Position numbers and translations under genes: made by a program. Below are positions 51,813 through 61,318 of a stretch of DNA of 64,000 nucleotides, piece after piece; the stretch's first letter is position 1, and each line of letters opens with the position of its first letter. The stretch is taken from assembly GCF_014323725.1 (NCBI RefSeq), contig NZ_JABVED010000001.1:478505-542504 (forward strand). Reading direction: 5' to 3'. The stretch comes from Actinokineospora xionganensis (lineage in GTDB: Bacteria; Actinomycetota; Actinomycetes; Mycobacteriales; Pseudonocardiaceae). Below the pieces are notes generated by a model. That model saw only the letters and a list, made by a program, of their open reading frames with translations, did not search any database and had not been told where the DNA came from.

Positions 51813-54548
51813 GTGCGTCTTCGATTATTCGCGGCCGGTGTCGCGGTCTCGTCCGTGCTGGTGGGGGTCGCTGTGCCCGCCGCGGCGGCCGGGAATCCCA
51901 CGGCCACCATCTCGCCGACCGACACCCAGGCTCAGATCCTGACCAAGGCCGCCGCGGTGACCCCGTCGGACCGCCAGCTCGCGTGGCAGCGCGAGGAGCT
52001 GACCGGGTTCGTCCACTTCGGACCCAACACCTACACCGGCCGCGACCTCGGGCTCGGCACCGAGGACCCGGACATCATCCAGCCAACCGGCCTCGACACC
52101 GACCAGTGGGTCTCGACGTTCAAGGACGCGGGCTTCAAGAAAATCATCTTCACCGCCAAGCACCACGACGGCATGCTGATGTACCCGTCGGCGTACTCGA
52201 CCTACGACATGGCGTCGAGCAGCTACCTCAACGGCACCGCCGACCTGGTGAAGTCGTTCACCGACTCCGCGCGCAAGTTCGGCGTGAAGGTGGGCATCTA
52301 TCTCTCGCCGTCGGACCTGCACGAGTACCAACCGGGCGGCACGTTCGGCAACGGCAGCGCCAAGATCAACGCCACCATCCCCGGCATCCCCGGTGCGGGC
52401 CCGACCTTCGACGTCGTCGCCGACGACTACAACCGGCTCTACATGAACACCCTCTATGAGCTGTTGACCAAGTACGGCACGGTCGACGAGGTCTGGTTCG
52501 ACGGCTACGACCCGACCGGCGGGCGCCAGCCCTACAACTTCACCGACTGGGTCAGGATCGTCCGCACGCTGCAGCCCACCGCGGTCACCTTCGGCGGCGA
52601 CGTGCGCTGGGTCGGCAACGAGAGCGGCATCGCGCGGACCAGCGAGTGGAGCGTGATCCCGAACAAGAACGCGCTGAACCCGGACGGGATGCGGGACCCG
52701 ACGTTCGGCTGGGAGGCCGACAACATCGCGGGCGACGACAAGCTGACCACCGCGTCGACCTACCTGGCCTGGTTCCCCGGCGAGTGCGACGCGAAGCTGC
52801 AGCCGTCGTGGTTCTGGCACCCGAACCAGACCCCGAAGACGCTCAGCGCGCTGATGTCGATGTACTACGCCTCGGTCGGCCGCAACTGCCAGCTGCTGCT
52901 CAACGTCGGCCCGAACCAGCAGGGCAAGATCGGCGCCACCGAGGTCACCAGGATGGCGGAGTTCGGCGCGAAGATCCGCTCCACGTTCGCCACGAACCTG
53001 GCCGCGGGCGCGACGGCGGCCAACGACACCGGCACGTCCAACACCGCGGGCAACGCGCCCGCCAACGTCCTCGACGCCGCCGACGGCACCGGGTGGCAGC
53101 CGACCGCGAACACCGGCGGTCTCGTCGTCGATCTGCCGGCGTCCAAGGCGGTAAACACCTTGGTGCTGCAGGAGAACATCCAGGTCGGCCAGCGGGTCGC
53201 GGGCTTCGCGGTCGACGCGTGGACGGGCACGGCGTGGCAGCAGGTGACCGCCGCTACCACCGTCGGCTACAAGCGCATCGTGCAGTTCCCCACGGTCACC
53301 ACCCAGAAGGTGCGGCTGCGGATCACCGCGTCCCGCGCGCTCGCGCCGAGCATCGCGACGGTGGCGCTCTACGACGACGGCTCGGCCATCAACCTCGCCC
53401 AGGGCAAGCCCGCAACCCAGTCGTCGACCTCGAACTCGGCGCCGGCGTCGCGTGCCGTGGACGGCAACACCAACGGCGACTTCTTCGCGACCTCGGTGAC
53501 CCACACCAATTCCGAGGCGACCCCGTGGTGGCAGGTCGACCTCGGGGCGTCGGTCCCGGTCGGCAAGCTGGCGCTCTGGAACCGCACCGACTGCTGCGCG
53601 AACCGGCTCACCGACTACTGGGTCTTCGTCTCCGACACCCCGTTCAACACCGCGCTCACCCCGGCGCAGCAGGCGGCCGCACCGGGCGTCTGGTCGAGTC
53701 GCCAGACCGGGCAGGCGGGCACACCGACCCAGCTGACCGTGGGCAAGGCGGCCCGATACGTCATGGTCCGGTTGGCGGGAACCAACCCGCTATCGTTGGC
53801 CGAAGTGCAGGTTTTCGCGCCCGCCAACGACTTCTCCCTCGCCGCGAGCCAGCCGATGACCGCGGTCCCGGCCGGGCAGGCCACCACGTCGACGGTCACC
53901 ACTGCGGTGACCAAGGGCGCCGCGGGACCGATCACGCTCAGCGCCGCCAACCTGCCCCCGGGCGCCACGGCGACGTTCAACCCGGCCACCGTCACCGCGG
54001 GCGGCACCTCGACCCTCACCATCCAGACCTCGGCGAGCACCCCGCCCGGGGACTCGATCGTGGACGTCATCGGCACCGCGGCGGAGGTCTCGCACAGCGC
54101 GCAGGTGACCGTCAGCGTCGTGGCCGCGTCGGCTGACCCGGTGGTCTCCGGTCAGCGCTACCAGGTTCGCAACGCGTTGTCCGGCAAGGCGGTCGACGTT
54201 CCGGGCAACGCGACCACCGCGGGAACCCAGCTGATCCAGTGGGCGCCGCACGGCGGCGACAACCAGCGGTGGACGTTCACCAGGCAGGCCGACGGCAGCT
54301 ACGAGGTCCGCAGTGTCTCCAGTGGACTCTGCATGGACGCCACGACCAACTCCGGCGAACCGGTCGTGCAGTGGACCTGCCACGGCGGAAGCAACCAACG
54401 CTGGTCACTCGTCGCAGCCACCGGCGGGCACCGACTGGTGGTGAAGTCCAGCGGGAAGGTGCTCACGGTGGCCGGGACCGGTGACGGGCTCACCCAGGCC
54501 GTACCCGTGGCGGGCAACAGCCAGTCGTGGACTTTTGTCACCCCATGA
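51813..54548 (+). CDS. Secreted alpha-L-fucosidase GH29 with F5/8C, Ig-like and CBM13 modules
   Basis: The 911-residue secreted protein has a signal peptide (~1-26, AVPAAAAG) and a GH29 barrel (~35-400) with ELTGFVHFGPNTYTGR, TAKHHDGMLMYPSAYS and nucleophile Asp230 in VWFDGYDP. Two F5/8C/CBM32-like modules follow (~405-540, ~540-680), then an Ig-like unit (~680-770) and a C-terminal ricin/CBM13 lectin (~775-911; repeated N-Q-R-W-T/S). Start: GTG 51813 after GAGGAAGTT; the frame upstream to 51693 is non-coding in character. It removes terminal fucose from glycans before GH20 action. Confidence 0.9.
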   Translation: MRLRLFAAGVAVSSVLVGVAVPAAAAGNPTATISPTDTQAQILTKAAAVTPSDRQLAWQREELTGFVHFGPNTYTGRDLGLGTEDPDIIQPTGLDTDQWVSTFKDAGFKKIIFTAKHHDGMLMYPSAYSTYDMASSSYLNGTADLVKSFTDSARKFGVKVGIYLSPSDLHEYQPGGTFGNGSAKINATIPGIPGAGPTFDVVADDYNRLYMNTLYELLTKYGTVDEVWFDGYDPTGGRQPYNFTDWVRIVRTLQPTAVTFGGDVRWVGNESGIARTSEWSVIPNKNALNPDGMRDPTFGWEADNIAGDDKLTTASTYLAWFPGECDAKLQPSWFWHPNQTPKTLSALMSMYYASVGRNCQLLLNVGPNQQGKIGATEVTRMAEFGAKIRSTFATNLAAGATAANDTGTSNTAGNAPANVLDAADGTGWQPTANTGGLVVDLPASKAVNTLVLQENIQVGQRVAGFAVDAWTGTAWQQVTAATTVGYKRIVQFPTVTTQKVRLRITASRALAPSIATVALYDDGSAINLAQGKPATQSSTSNSAPASRAVDGNTNGDFFATSVTHTNSEATPWWQVDLGASVPVGKLALWNRTDCCANRLTDYWVFVSDTPFNTALTPAQQAAAPGVWSSRQTGQAGTPTQLTVGKAARYVMVRLAGTNPLSLAEVQVFAPANDFSLAASQPMTAVPAGQATTSTVTTAVTKGAAGPITLSAANLPPGATATFNPATVTAGGTSTLTIQTSASTPPGDSIVDVIGTAAEVSHSAQVTVSVVAASADPVVSGQRYQVRNALSGKAVDVPGNATTAGTQLIQWAPHGGDNQRWTFTRQADGSYEVRSVSSGLCMDATTNSGEPVVQWTCHGGSNQRWSLVAATGGHRLVVKSSGKVLTVAGTGDGLTQAVPVAGNSQSWTFVTP

Positions 54549-54583
54549 CCTTTCAATGAGAAAGAGAGTCGGAGGAACCCCTG

Positions 54584-56896
54584 TTGCGTGTCCAATCCCT
54601 GCTCGGCGCAGCTGTGCTGCTCTTACTGGGCGTCGCCCCCGCCGCGGCCGAGCCGGCCGCCGCCACCTACTACCTCGACTGCGCGGCGGGCAGTGACTCG
54701 GCCGCGGGCACGGGCGAGACCACCGCTTGGCGCACGCTCGCCAGGGTGAGCGCCACGACGTTCGACCCTGGCGACCGTATTCTGATCAAGCGGGCCACCA
54801 CCTGCGCGGGGTCGCTCGCACCCCAGGGCTCCGGTGTCGCGGGCAGTCCGATCACCGTGGACGCCTACGGTTCCGGCGCCAAGCCGTTGATCGCCGGTGG
54901 GGGAGTGCCGAACGCGGTGCGGTTGGTGAACCAGCAGCACTGGGAGATCCGCAACCTGGAGATCACCAACACCGGCCCCAGCGTCGGTTTCCGACGCGGC
55001 GTGTCGGTCGAGCTGACCGATTTCGGTGCGGCCAGCCACTTCGTGCTGGAGGACCTGGACATCCACAACGTCAACGGCGAGGACAAGAAGGACCTCGGCG
55101 GCAGTGGCGGAATCTATTTCGCCGTCGGCGGCAACACGGTCCGAACCTGGCTCGACGACCTGACCATCCGGAACAACACCGTCCGGTCGGTCGACCGCTC
55201 GGGCATCTTCATGGTGTCCACCTGGAACCGGTCGGGCTTCGAGACCGGGAGCGCGGGCGAGTTCATCCCGTGGCCGCGGGTGGTCATCAGCGGCAACCGC
55301 GTGGAGGACGTGGGCGGCGACGGCATCGTCGCGGGCAACACCACCGGTGCGCTGATCGAACGCAACTACGTCAACGGGTTCCAGAAGCGCTCGACCGGGT
55401 ACAACGCCGGGATGTGGACCTACGACTCCGACAACGCGGTGTTCCAGTTCAACGAGGCGACCGGTGGGCAGACCACCCGCGACGGCATGGGGTTCGACGT
55501 CGACCAAGGCACGATCGGGACGGTGTTCCAGTACAACTACAGCCACGACAACGCGGGCGGGTTCATGTTGCTGTGCAACGCGACCGGCATCCTTCGCGAC
55601 GCGGTCGTGCGCTACAACATCAGCCAGAACGACTCCCACCGCGGCATCGAGAACTGCGGAGGTCTGATCGAGTCCGCGCAGGTGTACAACAACACCATCT
55701 ACATCGGACCCGGGATCAGCCAGTCAGTGATCCAGGAGAACAACTCGACTCGCCGGAATGTGGCTTTCCGCAACAACATCGTGGTCAAGACGGGATCCGG
55801 CACGGCGTCCATGACGTTGCGGAGCGGCGGGTACACCCTCGACCACAACGACCTGGTCAACGTCTCCGGTGTCCCCGCGGGCGCGGGGATCACCAGTGAC
55901 CCGAAGCTTTCCGCGGCGGGCACGGCGACCGACCAGGCGCACGCTGACGGGTACCGGCTGTGCGCGGGCTCGCCCGCGTTGGGCGCGGGCGTGGTGGTGG
56001 CGGGCAACGGTGGCCGGGACTACTTCGGCACCGCGCTGTCCGGTACTCCGAGCATCGGCGCGCACGGCGGCGCCGCGGTCGAGTGCGGTCTGTTGCCCAA
56101 CGGTGGCTTCGAGTCCGGCCTGGCCGGCTGGTCGAGCCGCAACGTCGCCGTGACCACGGTCAATCCGCACAGCGGGACTCAGGCGGTGGCGCTGTCGGCG
56201 CCCGCCGGATCGTTCGCGACGGTCGAGCGGCTGGTCACCGGCCTGAGCCCGAACACCGCCTACACCTACACGGGCTGGGTCCGAACCGGTGGCGTGGCCA
56301 CGAACTTGGGAGTGAAGGGCTTCGGCGGCGCGGAGGTGTTCGCGACCACGTCGGCCACCGGCTGGACCCAGCTGACCCTGTCGTTCACCACCTCGGCGAC
56401 GGCAACCTCGGTGACGGTCTACTGCTACCTGCCCACCGCGGGCTCGGCGGCCTGCGACGACCTGAGTCTGGCACCGGCGTCGACCATCGGCGGCCCCCAC
56501 GAGATCGCCCGTGCCGGGACGACCCAGGTCGTCGACGTCCCCGGCGGCTCGACCAGCACCGGCACCCAGCTGATCATCTGGACCCGCCACGGCGGCGCCA
56601 ACCAGCAGTGGGTATTCACCCGCGACGCGGCGGGGGACTACACGGTGAAGAACGTGAAGTCAGGGCTGTGCATGGACATCGAGGGCAACGCCACCACTGC
56701 GGGCGCCAAGGTCATCCAGTGGACCTGCGGCACCGGCGACAACCAGAGGTGGCGGCTCACCCCGGTCGCCGGCGCATACCGGATCACGTCGAAGTCCAGT
56801 GGGTTGACGTTGACCGCGGCGGGCACAGCGGATGGGTCCGTGCTCACCCAGCAGGCCGACACCGGCTCGGCGACCCAGCGGTGGGCGCTGCGCTGA
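54584..56896 (+). CDS. Secreted right-handed parallel beta-helix protein with CBM modules
   Basis: This is a 770-residue secreted protein. It has a signal peptide (1-22), a Pel9/polysaccharide-lyase-like entry (YYLDCAAGSDSAAGTGETTA), a parallel beta-helix (~75-500) with repeated N-N/N-R-V, N-Y-S-H-D-N and N-N-T-I-Y rungs, a carbohydrate-binding sandwich (~505-625; NGGFESGLAGWSS) and a C-terminal ricin/CBM13 (~630-770). Start: TTG 54584, with GGAGG 8 bases upstream. Catalytic residues cannot be assigned; a glycoside hydrolase or lyase acting with the fucosidase is likely. Confidence 0.82.
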   Translation: MRVQSLLGAAVLLLLGVAPAAAEPAAATYYLDCAAGSDSAAGTGETTAWRTLARVSATTFDPGDRILIKRATTCAGSLAPQGSGVAGSPITVDAYGSGAKPLIAGGGVPNAVRLVNQQHWEIRNLEITNTGPSVGFRRGVSVELTDFGAASHFVLEDLDIHNVNGEDKKDLGGSGGIYFAVGGNTVRTWLDDLTIRNNTVRSVDRSGIFMVSTWNRSGFETGSAGEFIPWPRVVISGNRVEDVGGDGIVAGNTTGALIERNYVNGFQKRSTGYNAGMWTYDSDNAVFQFNEATGGQTTRDGMGFDVDQGTIGTVFQYNYSHDNAGGFMLLCNATGILRDAVVRYNISQNDSHRGIENCGGLIESAQVYNNTIYIGPGISQSVIQENNSTRRNVAFRNNIVVKTGSGTASMTLRSGGYTLDHNDLVNVSGVPAGAGITSDPKLSAAGTATDQAHADGYRLCAGSPALGAGVVVAGNGGRDYFGTALSGTPSIGAHGGAAVECGLLPNGGFESGLAGWSSRNVAVTTVNPHSGTQAVALSAPAGSFATVERLVTGLSPNTAYTYTGWVRTGGVATNLGVKGFGGAEVFATTSATGWTQLTLSFTTSATATSVTVYCYLPTAGSAACDDLSLAPASTIGGPHEIARAGTTQVVDVPGGSTSTGTQLIIWTRHGGANQQWVFTRDAAGDYTVKNVKSGLCMDIEGNATTAGAKVIQWTCGTGDNQRWRLTPVAGAYRITSKSSGLTLTAAGTADGSVLTQQADTGSATQRWALR

Positions 56897-56906
56897 TCCC
56901 ATAGGA

Positions 56907-56946
56907 CGCCCGCGCGCCGTTCACGGCACTGAGCCGCGCGCGGGCG
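56907..56946 (+). terminator. Hairpin after the beta-helix gene
   Basis: A 10-bp perfect stem (CGCCCGCGCG at 56907-56916, CGCGCGGGCG at 56937-56946) has a 20-nt loop and is followed by a short pyrimidine run (CCATTCCTTC). It ends the glycan locus. Confidence 0.65.
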
Positions 56947-57302
56947 ACCATTCCTTCGAATATTCGAGTTACTCGCCTGTCCCGGTTCGGTCGCTCCGGT
57001 CGAGAACGGGGCGCAGGATCAACGCGAAGTGACTGGGTGGCACGGCCGGACCGGGGTCCGGCAGGGTCGCTCGGGTGGCCCCACCTCGATGTAGGCCTTG
57101 GGCTGAGGTCCCATTGGCTGTTCGAAGACAGGGAGGAAGCGGCCGTGTTGCCCTGGATCACCCGCTCCGCGGTATGGATCCCGTCGTCTCGTCGAGAACT
57201 CGCGCGGTGCCCGCCATCGCGGGCCCGGGTGGGCGTGCCGGTACTGGTGCAGGGCGCGATCAGTACGTTCGGGTTGCGCCGGAGACGGCCGACCTTCGCG
57301 GA
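56947..57302. other. Interval before the recombinase remnant
   Basis: About 350 bases with no convincing gene. Any earlier part of the recombinase would lie here, but I see only Arg-rich frames on both strands, so it is lost or beyond recognition. Confidence 0.4.
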
Positions 57303-57620
57303 GTTGGTCGCCCGATCGCGGCTGGCGTGGACCCGGTGGCCGTGGTCGAGCCGATGAACCAGGCGGAGGCGGAGCGGGCGAGCGCACGAGCCGAACTGGA
57401 CAACACGCCCGTGGCGAACCTGATCACCGCGGCCGACGTGTACGCGATGGTGGATTCACTGGGAGACATCGCCGCGGCACTCTCCGGAACCGACCCGGAT
57501 GCGTTGACCAACCTGTACCGATCCGCTCAACTAGAGGTTCGGCGCGAGAACGCAACAGAGGCCGTCTACGTGACGGCCTCTGTGCGGGTGAATAGTGAAT
57601 GTGTCCGAGGGGGGACTTGA
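57303..57620 (+). pseudogene. C-terminal remnant of a large serine recombinase at tRNA-Leu
   Basis: The ~105-residue tail reads AAGVDPVAVVEPMNQAEAER, NLITAADVYAMVDSLGDIAA and, at the end, ASVRVNSECVRGGT. It matches the C-terminal helix and tail of actinobacterial large serine recombinases. Catalytic and zinc-ribbon parts are absent, so it is non-functional. The last codons and stop (57618-57620) lie inside the 3' part of the tRNA-Leu gene on the other strand, as expected for an integrase next to its attachment site. Confidence 0.65.
57555..57583 (-). terminator. tRNA-Leu terminator hairpin
   Basis: A perfect 12-bp stem (ACAGAGGCCGTC, 57555-57566, with its complement at 57572-57583) has a 5-nt loop, 19 bases beyond the tRNA 3' end. 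On the other strand it is part of the recombinase-remnant reading frame. Confidence 0.7.
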
Positions 57621-57685
57621 ACCCCCACGCCCGTTAAGGGCACTAGCACCTCAAGCTAGCGCGTCTGCCATTCCGCCACCCGGAC
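57602..57685 (-). tRNA. tRNA-Leu (anticodon GAG)
   Basis: Read leftward, the 5' acceptor arm GTCCGGG pairs with CTCGGAC (one wobble), D-arm GGCGGAATGGCAGAC follows, and the anticodon loop TTGAGGT is closed by CTAGC/GCTAG, giving anticodon GAG for CUC codons. A long variable arm with a CCC/GGG-type stem marks class II, and the T arm is GGGGGTTCAAGTCCCCC. Discriminator A; no encoded CCA. The 3' end overlaps the recombinase remnant by 19 bases. Confidence 0.95.
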
Positions 57686-57783
57686 TTGCGGTCTCCCGCT
57701 GGTGTGCGCACAGAGTATCGGATGGGGTTGCGTGGTCCCAAATCGGGGCCGCCTTAGTGCTCCGGTGGTGGTAGGAAAGCGGT

Positions 57784-59115
57784 GTGACCGAGCATCTGAG
57801 CGACACCAGGGACCTGGCTGAGGCCGAGTCGGTGCAGCTGACCAGTGAGTTGATCCGTATCGACACCACCAACACCGGGGATCCCGCCACCGTGGTGGGG
57901 GAGCGGGCCGCTGCGGAGTATGTAGCGGAGAAGTTGGCGGAGGTGGGGTTTGACACCACCTACGTCGAGTCGGGGGCCAAGGGCAGAGGCAACGTCTTCG
58001 CTCGGTTGGAGGGTGCCGACCCGTCTCGGGGGGCCTTGTTGGTGCACGGCCACCTCGACGCCGTTCCTGCTGACCCGTCCGAGTGGTCGGTTCATCCGCT
58101 GTCGGGCGCCGTCCAGGACGGGTACGTGTGGGGGCGGGGCGCGGTCGACATGAAGGACATGGTGGCCATGACGTTGGCTACCGCGCGCCGGTTCCAGCGG
58201 GATGGGGTGGTGCCGCCGCGGGACATCATTTTCGCTTTCCTCGCTGATGAGGAGGCCGCGGGCGACTATGGGTCGCAGTGGCTGGTGCGGAATCGGCCCG
58301 AGTTGTTCGAGGGCGCCACCGAGGCGATCAGTGAGGTGGGCGGGTTCTCGATCACCGTCAAGGACGACGTCCGCGCCTACATGATCGAGACCGCCGAGAA
58401 GGGCATCGCCTGGTTGAAGTTGCGGGTCCGCGGCCGCGCCGGGCATGGGTCGATGGTTCATGAGGACAACGCGGTCACGAAGTTGACCCAGGCTGTCGCG
58501 CGCCTTGGCACCCACAAGTTCCCGCTGGTGCTGACCGAGTCGGTGCGTGAGTTCCTTGCCGCGATGAGCGAGATCACCGGCATGGAGTTCGACGAGGACG
58601 ACCTCGAGGGCGCCGTGGGCAAGTTGGGGGCGGTGGCCCGGATGGTGGGGGCGACCATTCGCGACACCGCCAATCCGACGATGCTGACCGCCGGGTACAA
58701 GGCCAACGTGATCCCGTCGGTCGCGGAGGCCGTTGTGGACTGCCGGGTACTGCCGGGCCGTGAGGCCGCGTTCGAGCGCGAGCTGGACGAGATCCTCGGC
58801 CCGGACGTGGAGCGCGAGTGGGTGGCCAAGCTCCCGGCCGTCGAGACGACCTTCGACGGCGCCCTCGTGGACGCGATGACCGCCTCGATCGTGGCGGAGG
58901 ACCCGGGCGCCCGGACGGTCCCGTACATGTTGTCCGGTGGGACCGACGCGAAGGCGTTCGACTCGCTGGGGATTCGGTGCTTCGGGTTCGCACCGCTGCG
59001 GCTGCCCGCCGACTTGGACTTCGCGGCGCTGTTCCACGGGGTCGACGAGCGGGTCCCGGTGGACGCGCTGAAGTTCGGGACACGGGTGATGGATCGGTTC
59101 CTGCGGAGCTGCTGA
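57784..59115 (+). CDS. M20/M25/M40 family metallopeptidase
   Basis: The 443-residue di-zinc peptidase has VHGHLDAVPAD (first His and Asp), GRGAVDMKDM (bridging Asp), LADEEAAGDYG (Glu pair) and a final ligand region LFHGVDERV, with the lid-domain RGRAGHGSM. It resembles actinobacterial M20 carboxypeptidase/ArgE-like proteins. GTG 57784. Cytosolic. Substrate not determined. The alpha/beta-hydrolase gene follows 20 bases downstream, probably in one operon. Confidence 0.92.
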   Translation: MTEHLSDTRDLAEAESVQLTSELIRIDTTNTGDPATVVGERAAAEYVAEKLAEVGFDTTYVESGAKGRGNVFARLEGADPSRGALLVHGHLDAVPADPSEWSVHPLSGAVQDGYVWGRGAVDMKDMVAMTLATARRFQRDGVVPPRDIIFAFLADEEAAGDYGSQWLVRNRPELFEGATEAISEVGGFSITVKDDVRAYMIETAEKGIAWLKLRVRGRAGHGSMVHEDNAVTKLTQAVARLGTHKFPLVLTESVREFLAAMSEITGMEFDEDDLEGAVGKLGAVARMVGATIRDTANPTMLTAGYKANVIPSVAEAVVDCRVLPGREAAFERELDEILGPDVEREWVAKLPAVETTFDGALVDAMTASIVAEDPGARTVPYMLSGGTDAKAFDSLGIRCFGFAPLRLPADLDFAALFHGVDERVPVDALKFGTRVMDRFLRSC

Positions 59116-59135
59116 GGCCGTGCCAGGATTCGGCG

Positions 59136-60020
59136 GTGCCCACCACCACTGAACGCTTCGCGCTGTCCGACGGGGCGAAGCTGTCGGTTCAGCGCGCGGG
59201 GGAACCCGCGGCGGGGGTCACCGTCGTCCTGGCGCACAGCTACGCGATGGACCAGCGGGCCTGGCACAAGATCATCGCCGCGCTGCCGGACGCGACCGAG
59301 AGGCCCGTGCAGGTGGTGTCCTACGACCACCGCGGCCATGGGCAGTCCACCGCGGCCGACGAGAAGACCGCGACCGTCGAGCAGCTCGGTGACGACCTCG
59401 CCGAACTGCTCGACGGGGTCGTGCCTCAGGGCCGGATCGTGCTGGCCGGACACGGCATGGGCGGGCTGGTGACCATGGCGCTCGCCGCCCGCCACGCCGC
59501 GCTGTTCGAGGCCCGGGTGGCGGGGCTCGCGCTGCTGTCGACGCCCGCCGGGTGGGTCGCGGAGGCGGCGATCCCGAGTTCGCTGGGCAAGATCGTGCAG
59601 GACCTGCGCGCGATCCTCGGGGCGAAGATCGTGGAGCGGGTGGCGCAGCGCATCGACAAGGCGAAGACGATCGGGCTGCGGTGGCTGCTGCTCGGCGAGG
59701 ACCCCGAGCCCGAAGACGTGCGCCTGGTGGCGGAGATGATCGCGGCGCACTGGCCGGACACGGTGGCACTGTTCCGGCCCGCTCTGGACCGGTACGACCA
59801 GCAGGCGGCGCTGTCGGTGGCGGCGGGCACGCCGGTGGTGGCGATGGTCGGGGACCGGGACCGGGTGGTGCCGGCGTCGCATGTGGAGGCGCTGGCCGGG
59901 GCGGTGGAGGACGGGACCGCGGTCGTGTTGCCGGGGCTCGGGCACATGCTGCCGCTGGAAGGCGTGGCGCAGGTGCTGCCGCGGCTGGTCGGGCTCGTGC
60001 ACGCCGCGTTCCGACGCTGA
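59136..60020 (+). CDS. Alpha/beta-hydrolase fold protein lacking the nucleophile Ser
   Basis: This 294-residue alpha/beta hydrolase has an oxyanion-side LAHSYAMDQRAWH, SYDHRGHGQS, acid residue in VGDRDRVVP and catalytic His in GLGHMLPLE. The nucleophile elbow reads AGHGMGG: position 107 is Gly (codon GGC) where Ser is expected in GHSMGG. It is probably not a classical hydrolase; a binding or non-hydrolytic role, or loss of function, is possible. GTG 59136 start. Neighbour of the M20 peptidase gene. Confidence 0.85.
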   Translation: MPTTTERFALSDGAKLSVQRAGEPAAGVTVVLAHSYAMDQRAWHKIIAALPDATERPVQVVSYDHRGHGQSTAADEKTATVEQLGDDLAELLDGVVPQGRIVLAGHGMGGLVTMALAARHAALFEARVAGLALLSTPAGWVAEAAIPSSLGKIVQDLRAILGAKIVERVAQRIDKAKTIGLRWLLLGEDPEPEDVRLVAEMIAAHWPDTVALFRPALDRYDQQAALSVAAGTPVVAMVGDRDRVVPASHVEALAGAVEDGTAVVLPGLGHMLPLEGVAQVLPRLVGLVHAAFRR

Positions 60021-60724
60021 ACCCACCGACCACCGCCGAGAGCACTTGGACCACGCCGAACGCGGCCGGGTGGATAGGCGCGGTGGGCACGCTTGCCACC
60101 TCGACTCGGATGGGTTTCGCCCTCAGGCCGTCCAATCAGGACATCGCCCGAGACGCAGAGCCCCGTTTCACGTGGCAGCCGCACCGGCACCGTGTGGCTG
60201 CTTGAGCCGAACGTCCGCACACGTCGGCCCACCGAGGACGCTCGCTCACGATCGCCGCCGACCCGTTCACCACCGCGCTGCCATGTGATCACGGCGGTGG
60301 TCAGGGCCCGGAACACGCCACATCGCCGTGAGCGAAGGTCGGCGCCTGCGCTCCGCTGGAAGTCGACCTTCGGGTGTTCCCCATGGTGGGCGGCTGCCGA
60401 ACGGCATCACCTCTCGGCGTGGTTGCTGAATCGACGGAGGCCGCGTGCGGCGCGAGCCCGTAGACCTTTGCCGTCACGGCGGGTCCTCAGCGACCCTGCG
60501 CTGCGCAGACATGGCGCCCACATCGCGGACCAGTCGAGCCCTGGCAGGACGCCCCGGCCCGAGCCGACGGGCGGCGGTGCCGCTCATCCGCCCGCGCTTC
60601 GGCGAGGACATGAATCCTCCCGCCCTCGCATAGTCGTGCACACGCGTGGGTAGTCCGATCCTTACCGGACCATGCCTGATCGCAAGGGCTCGCTACTCAC
60701 GCGTCGGGGAACGGAGGCACTGCG
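60021..60724. other. 700-base interval without visible gene
   Basis: Open frames on both strands are Arg/Pro-rich and show no domain. A 9-bp inverted repeat (CGAAGGTCG at 60333-60341 with its complement at 60364-60372) is the only structure noted. The end holds the RBS of the next gene (GGAGG at ~60714). Confidence 0.4.
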
Positions 60725-61318
60725 ATGGCGGACGAGCGGCATTCGGACGAAGCCGATCGCGGCGATGAGCAGTCGCACGACATGAAGAAGATGTACCTGC
60801 GGTTCGCGGCGATGATCCTGACCGCCATGGTCGTCATGTACGCCGTGATGTTCGTCAGCAGCTGGCAGTGGAGCCACATCCGGTTCAGCGAGAGCCGTGT
60901 GTTCATGGCGCTCACCATGGGCGGCACGATGGGCCTGCTCATGCTCGGCTACATGCTCGACATGTACCGCAGCATCAAGGCCAACCTGGGCGTCGTCGTG
61001 GCGAGTTTGCTCCTGCTCGGCGTGGGCGTGTTCCTCGACCGTAGTCAAACCACAGTGCAAGACGACGGGTGGATGAGTTCGATGATCCCGCACCACTCGA
61101 TGGCCATCACCCGGTCAGAGCGCGCCGAGATCGCCGACATCCGGGTCTGCGAGCTCGCGAAACAGATCAGCAAAGCCCAGCGAGACGAGATCCTTGAGAT
61201 GCAATGGCTTATCGAGGACATCGCGCGCAACGGTGTGGCGACGACCGCGCAGGAGGCGCAGGCCCGGCCGGTGCCCGCCTTCGAGGAGTCCGCCGACCGT
61301 CGATGCGGCACCGGTTGA
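60725..61318 (+). CDS. Membrane protein with C-terminal DUF305-like domain
   Basis: This 197-residue protein has a His/Asp-rich cytosolic N-terminus, three hydrophobic segments (~25-45, 57-77, 86-104), then a DUF305-like helical domain (SSMIPHHSMAITRSERAEI, VCELAKQISKAQRDEILEMQ). DUF305 proteins are often tied to copper or metal stress; that link is family knowledge, not shown here. ATG 60725 has GGAGG 7 bases upstream. Monocistronic in appearance. Confidence 0.8.
   Translation: MADERHSDEADRGDEQSHDMKKMYLRFAAMILTAMVVMYAVMFVSSWQWSHIRFSESRVFMALTMGGTMGLLMLGYMLDMYRSIKANLGVVVASLLLLGVGVFLDRSQTTVQDDGWMSSMIPHHSMAITRSERAEIADIRVCELAKQISKAQRDEILEMQWLIEDIARNGVATTAQEAQARPVPAFEESADRRCGTG

Noticed and set aside
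60093-60653. 186-residue open frame in the 60-kb interval
   Set aside because: Arg/Pro-rich, no RBS, no domain; composition like the other shadow frames.
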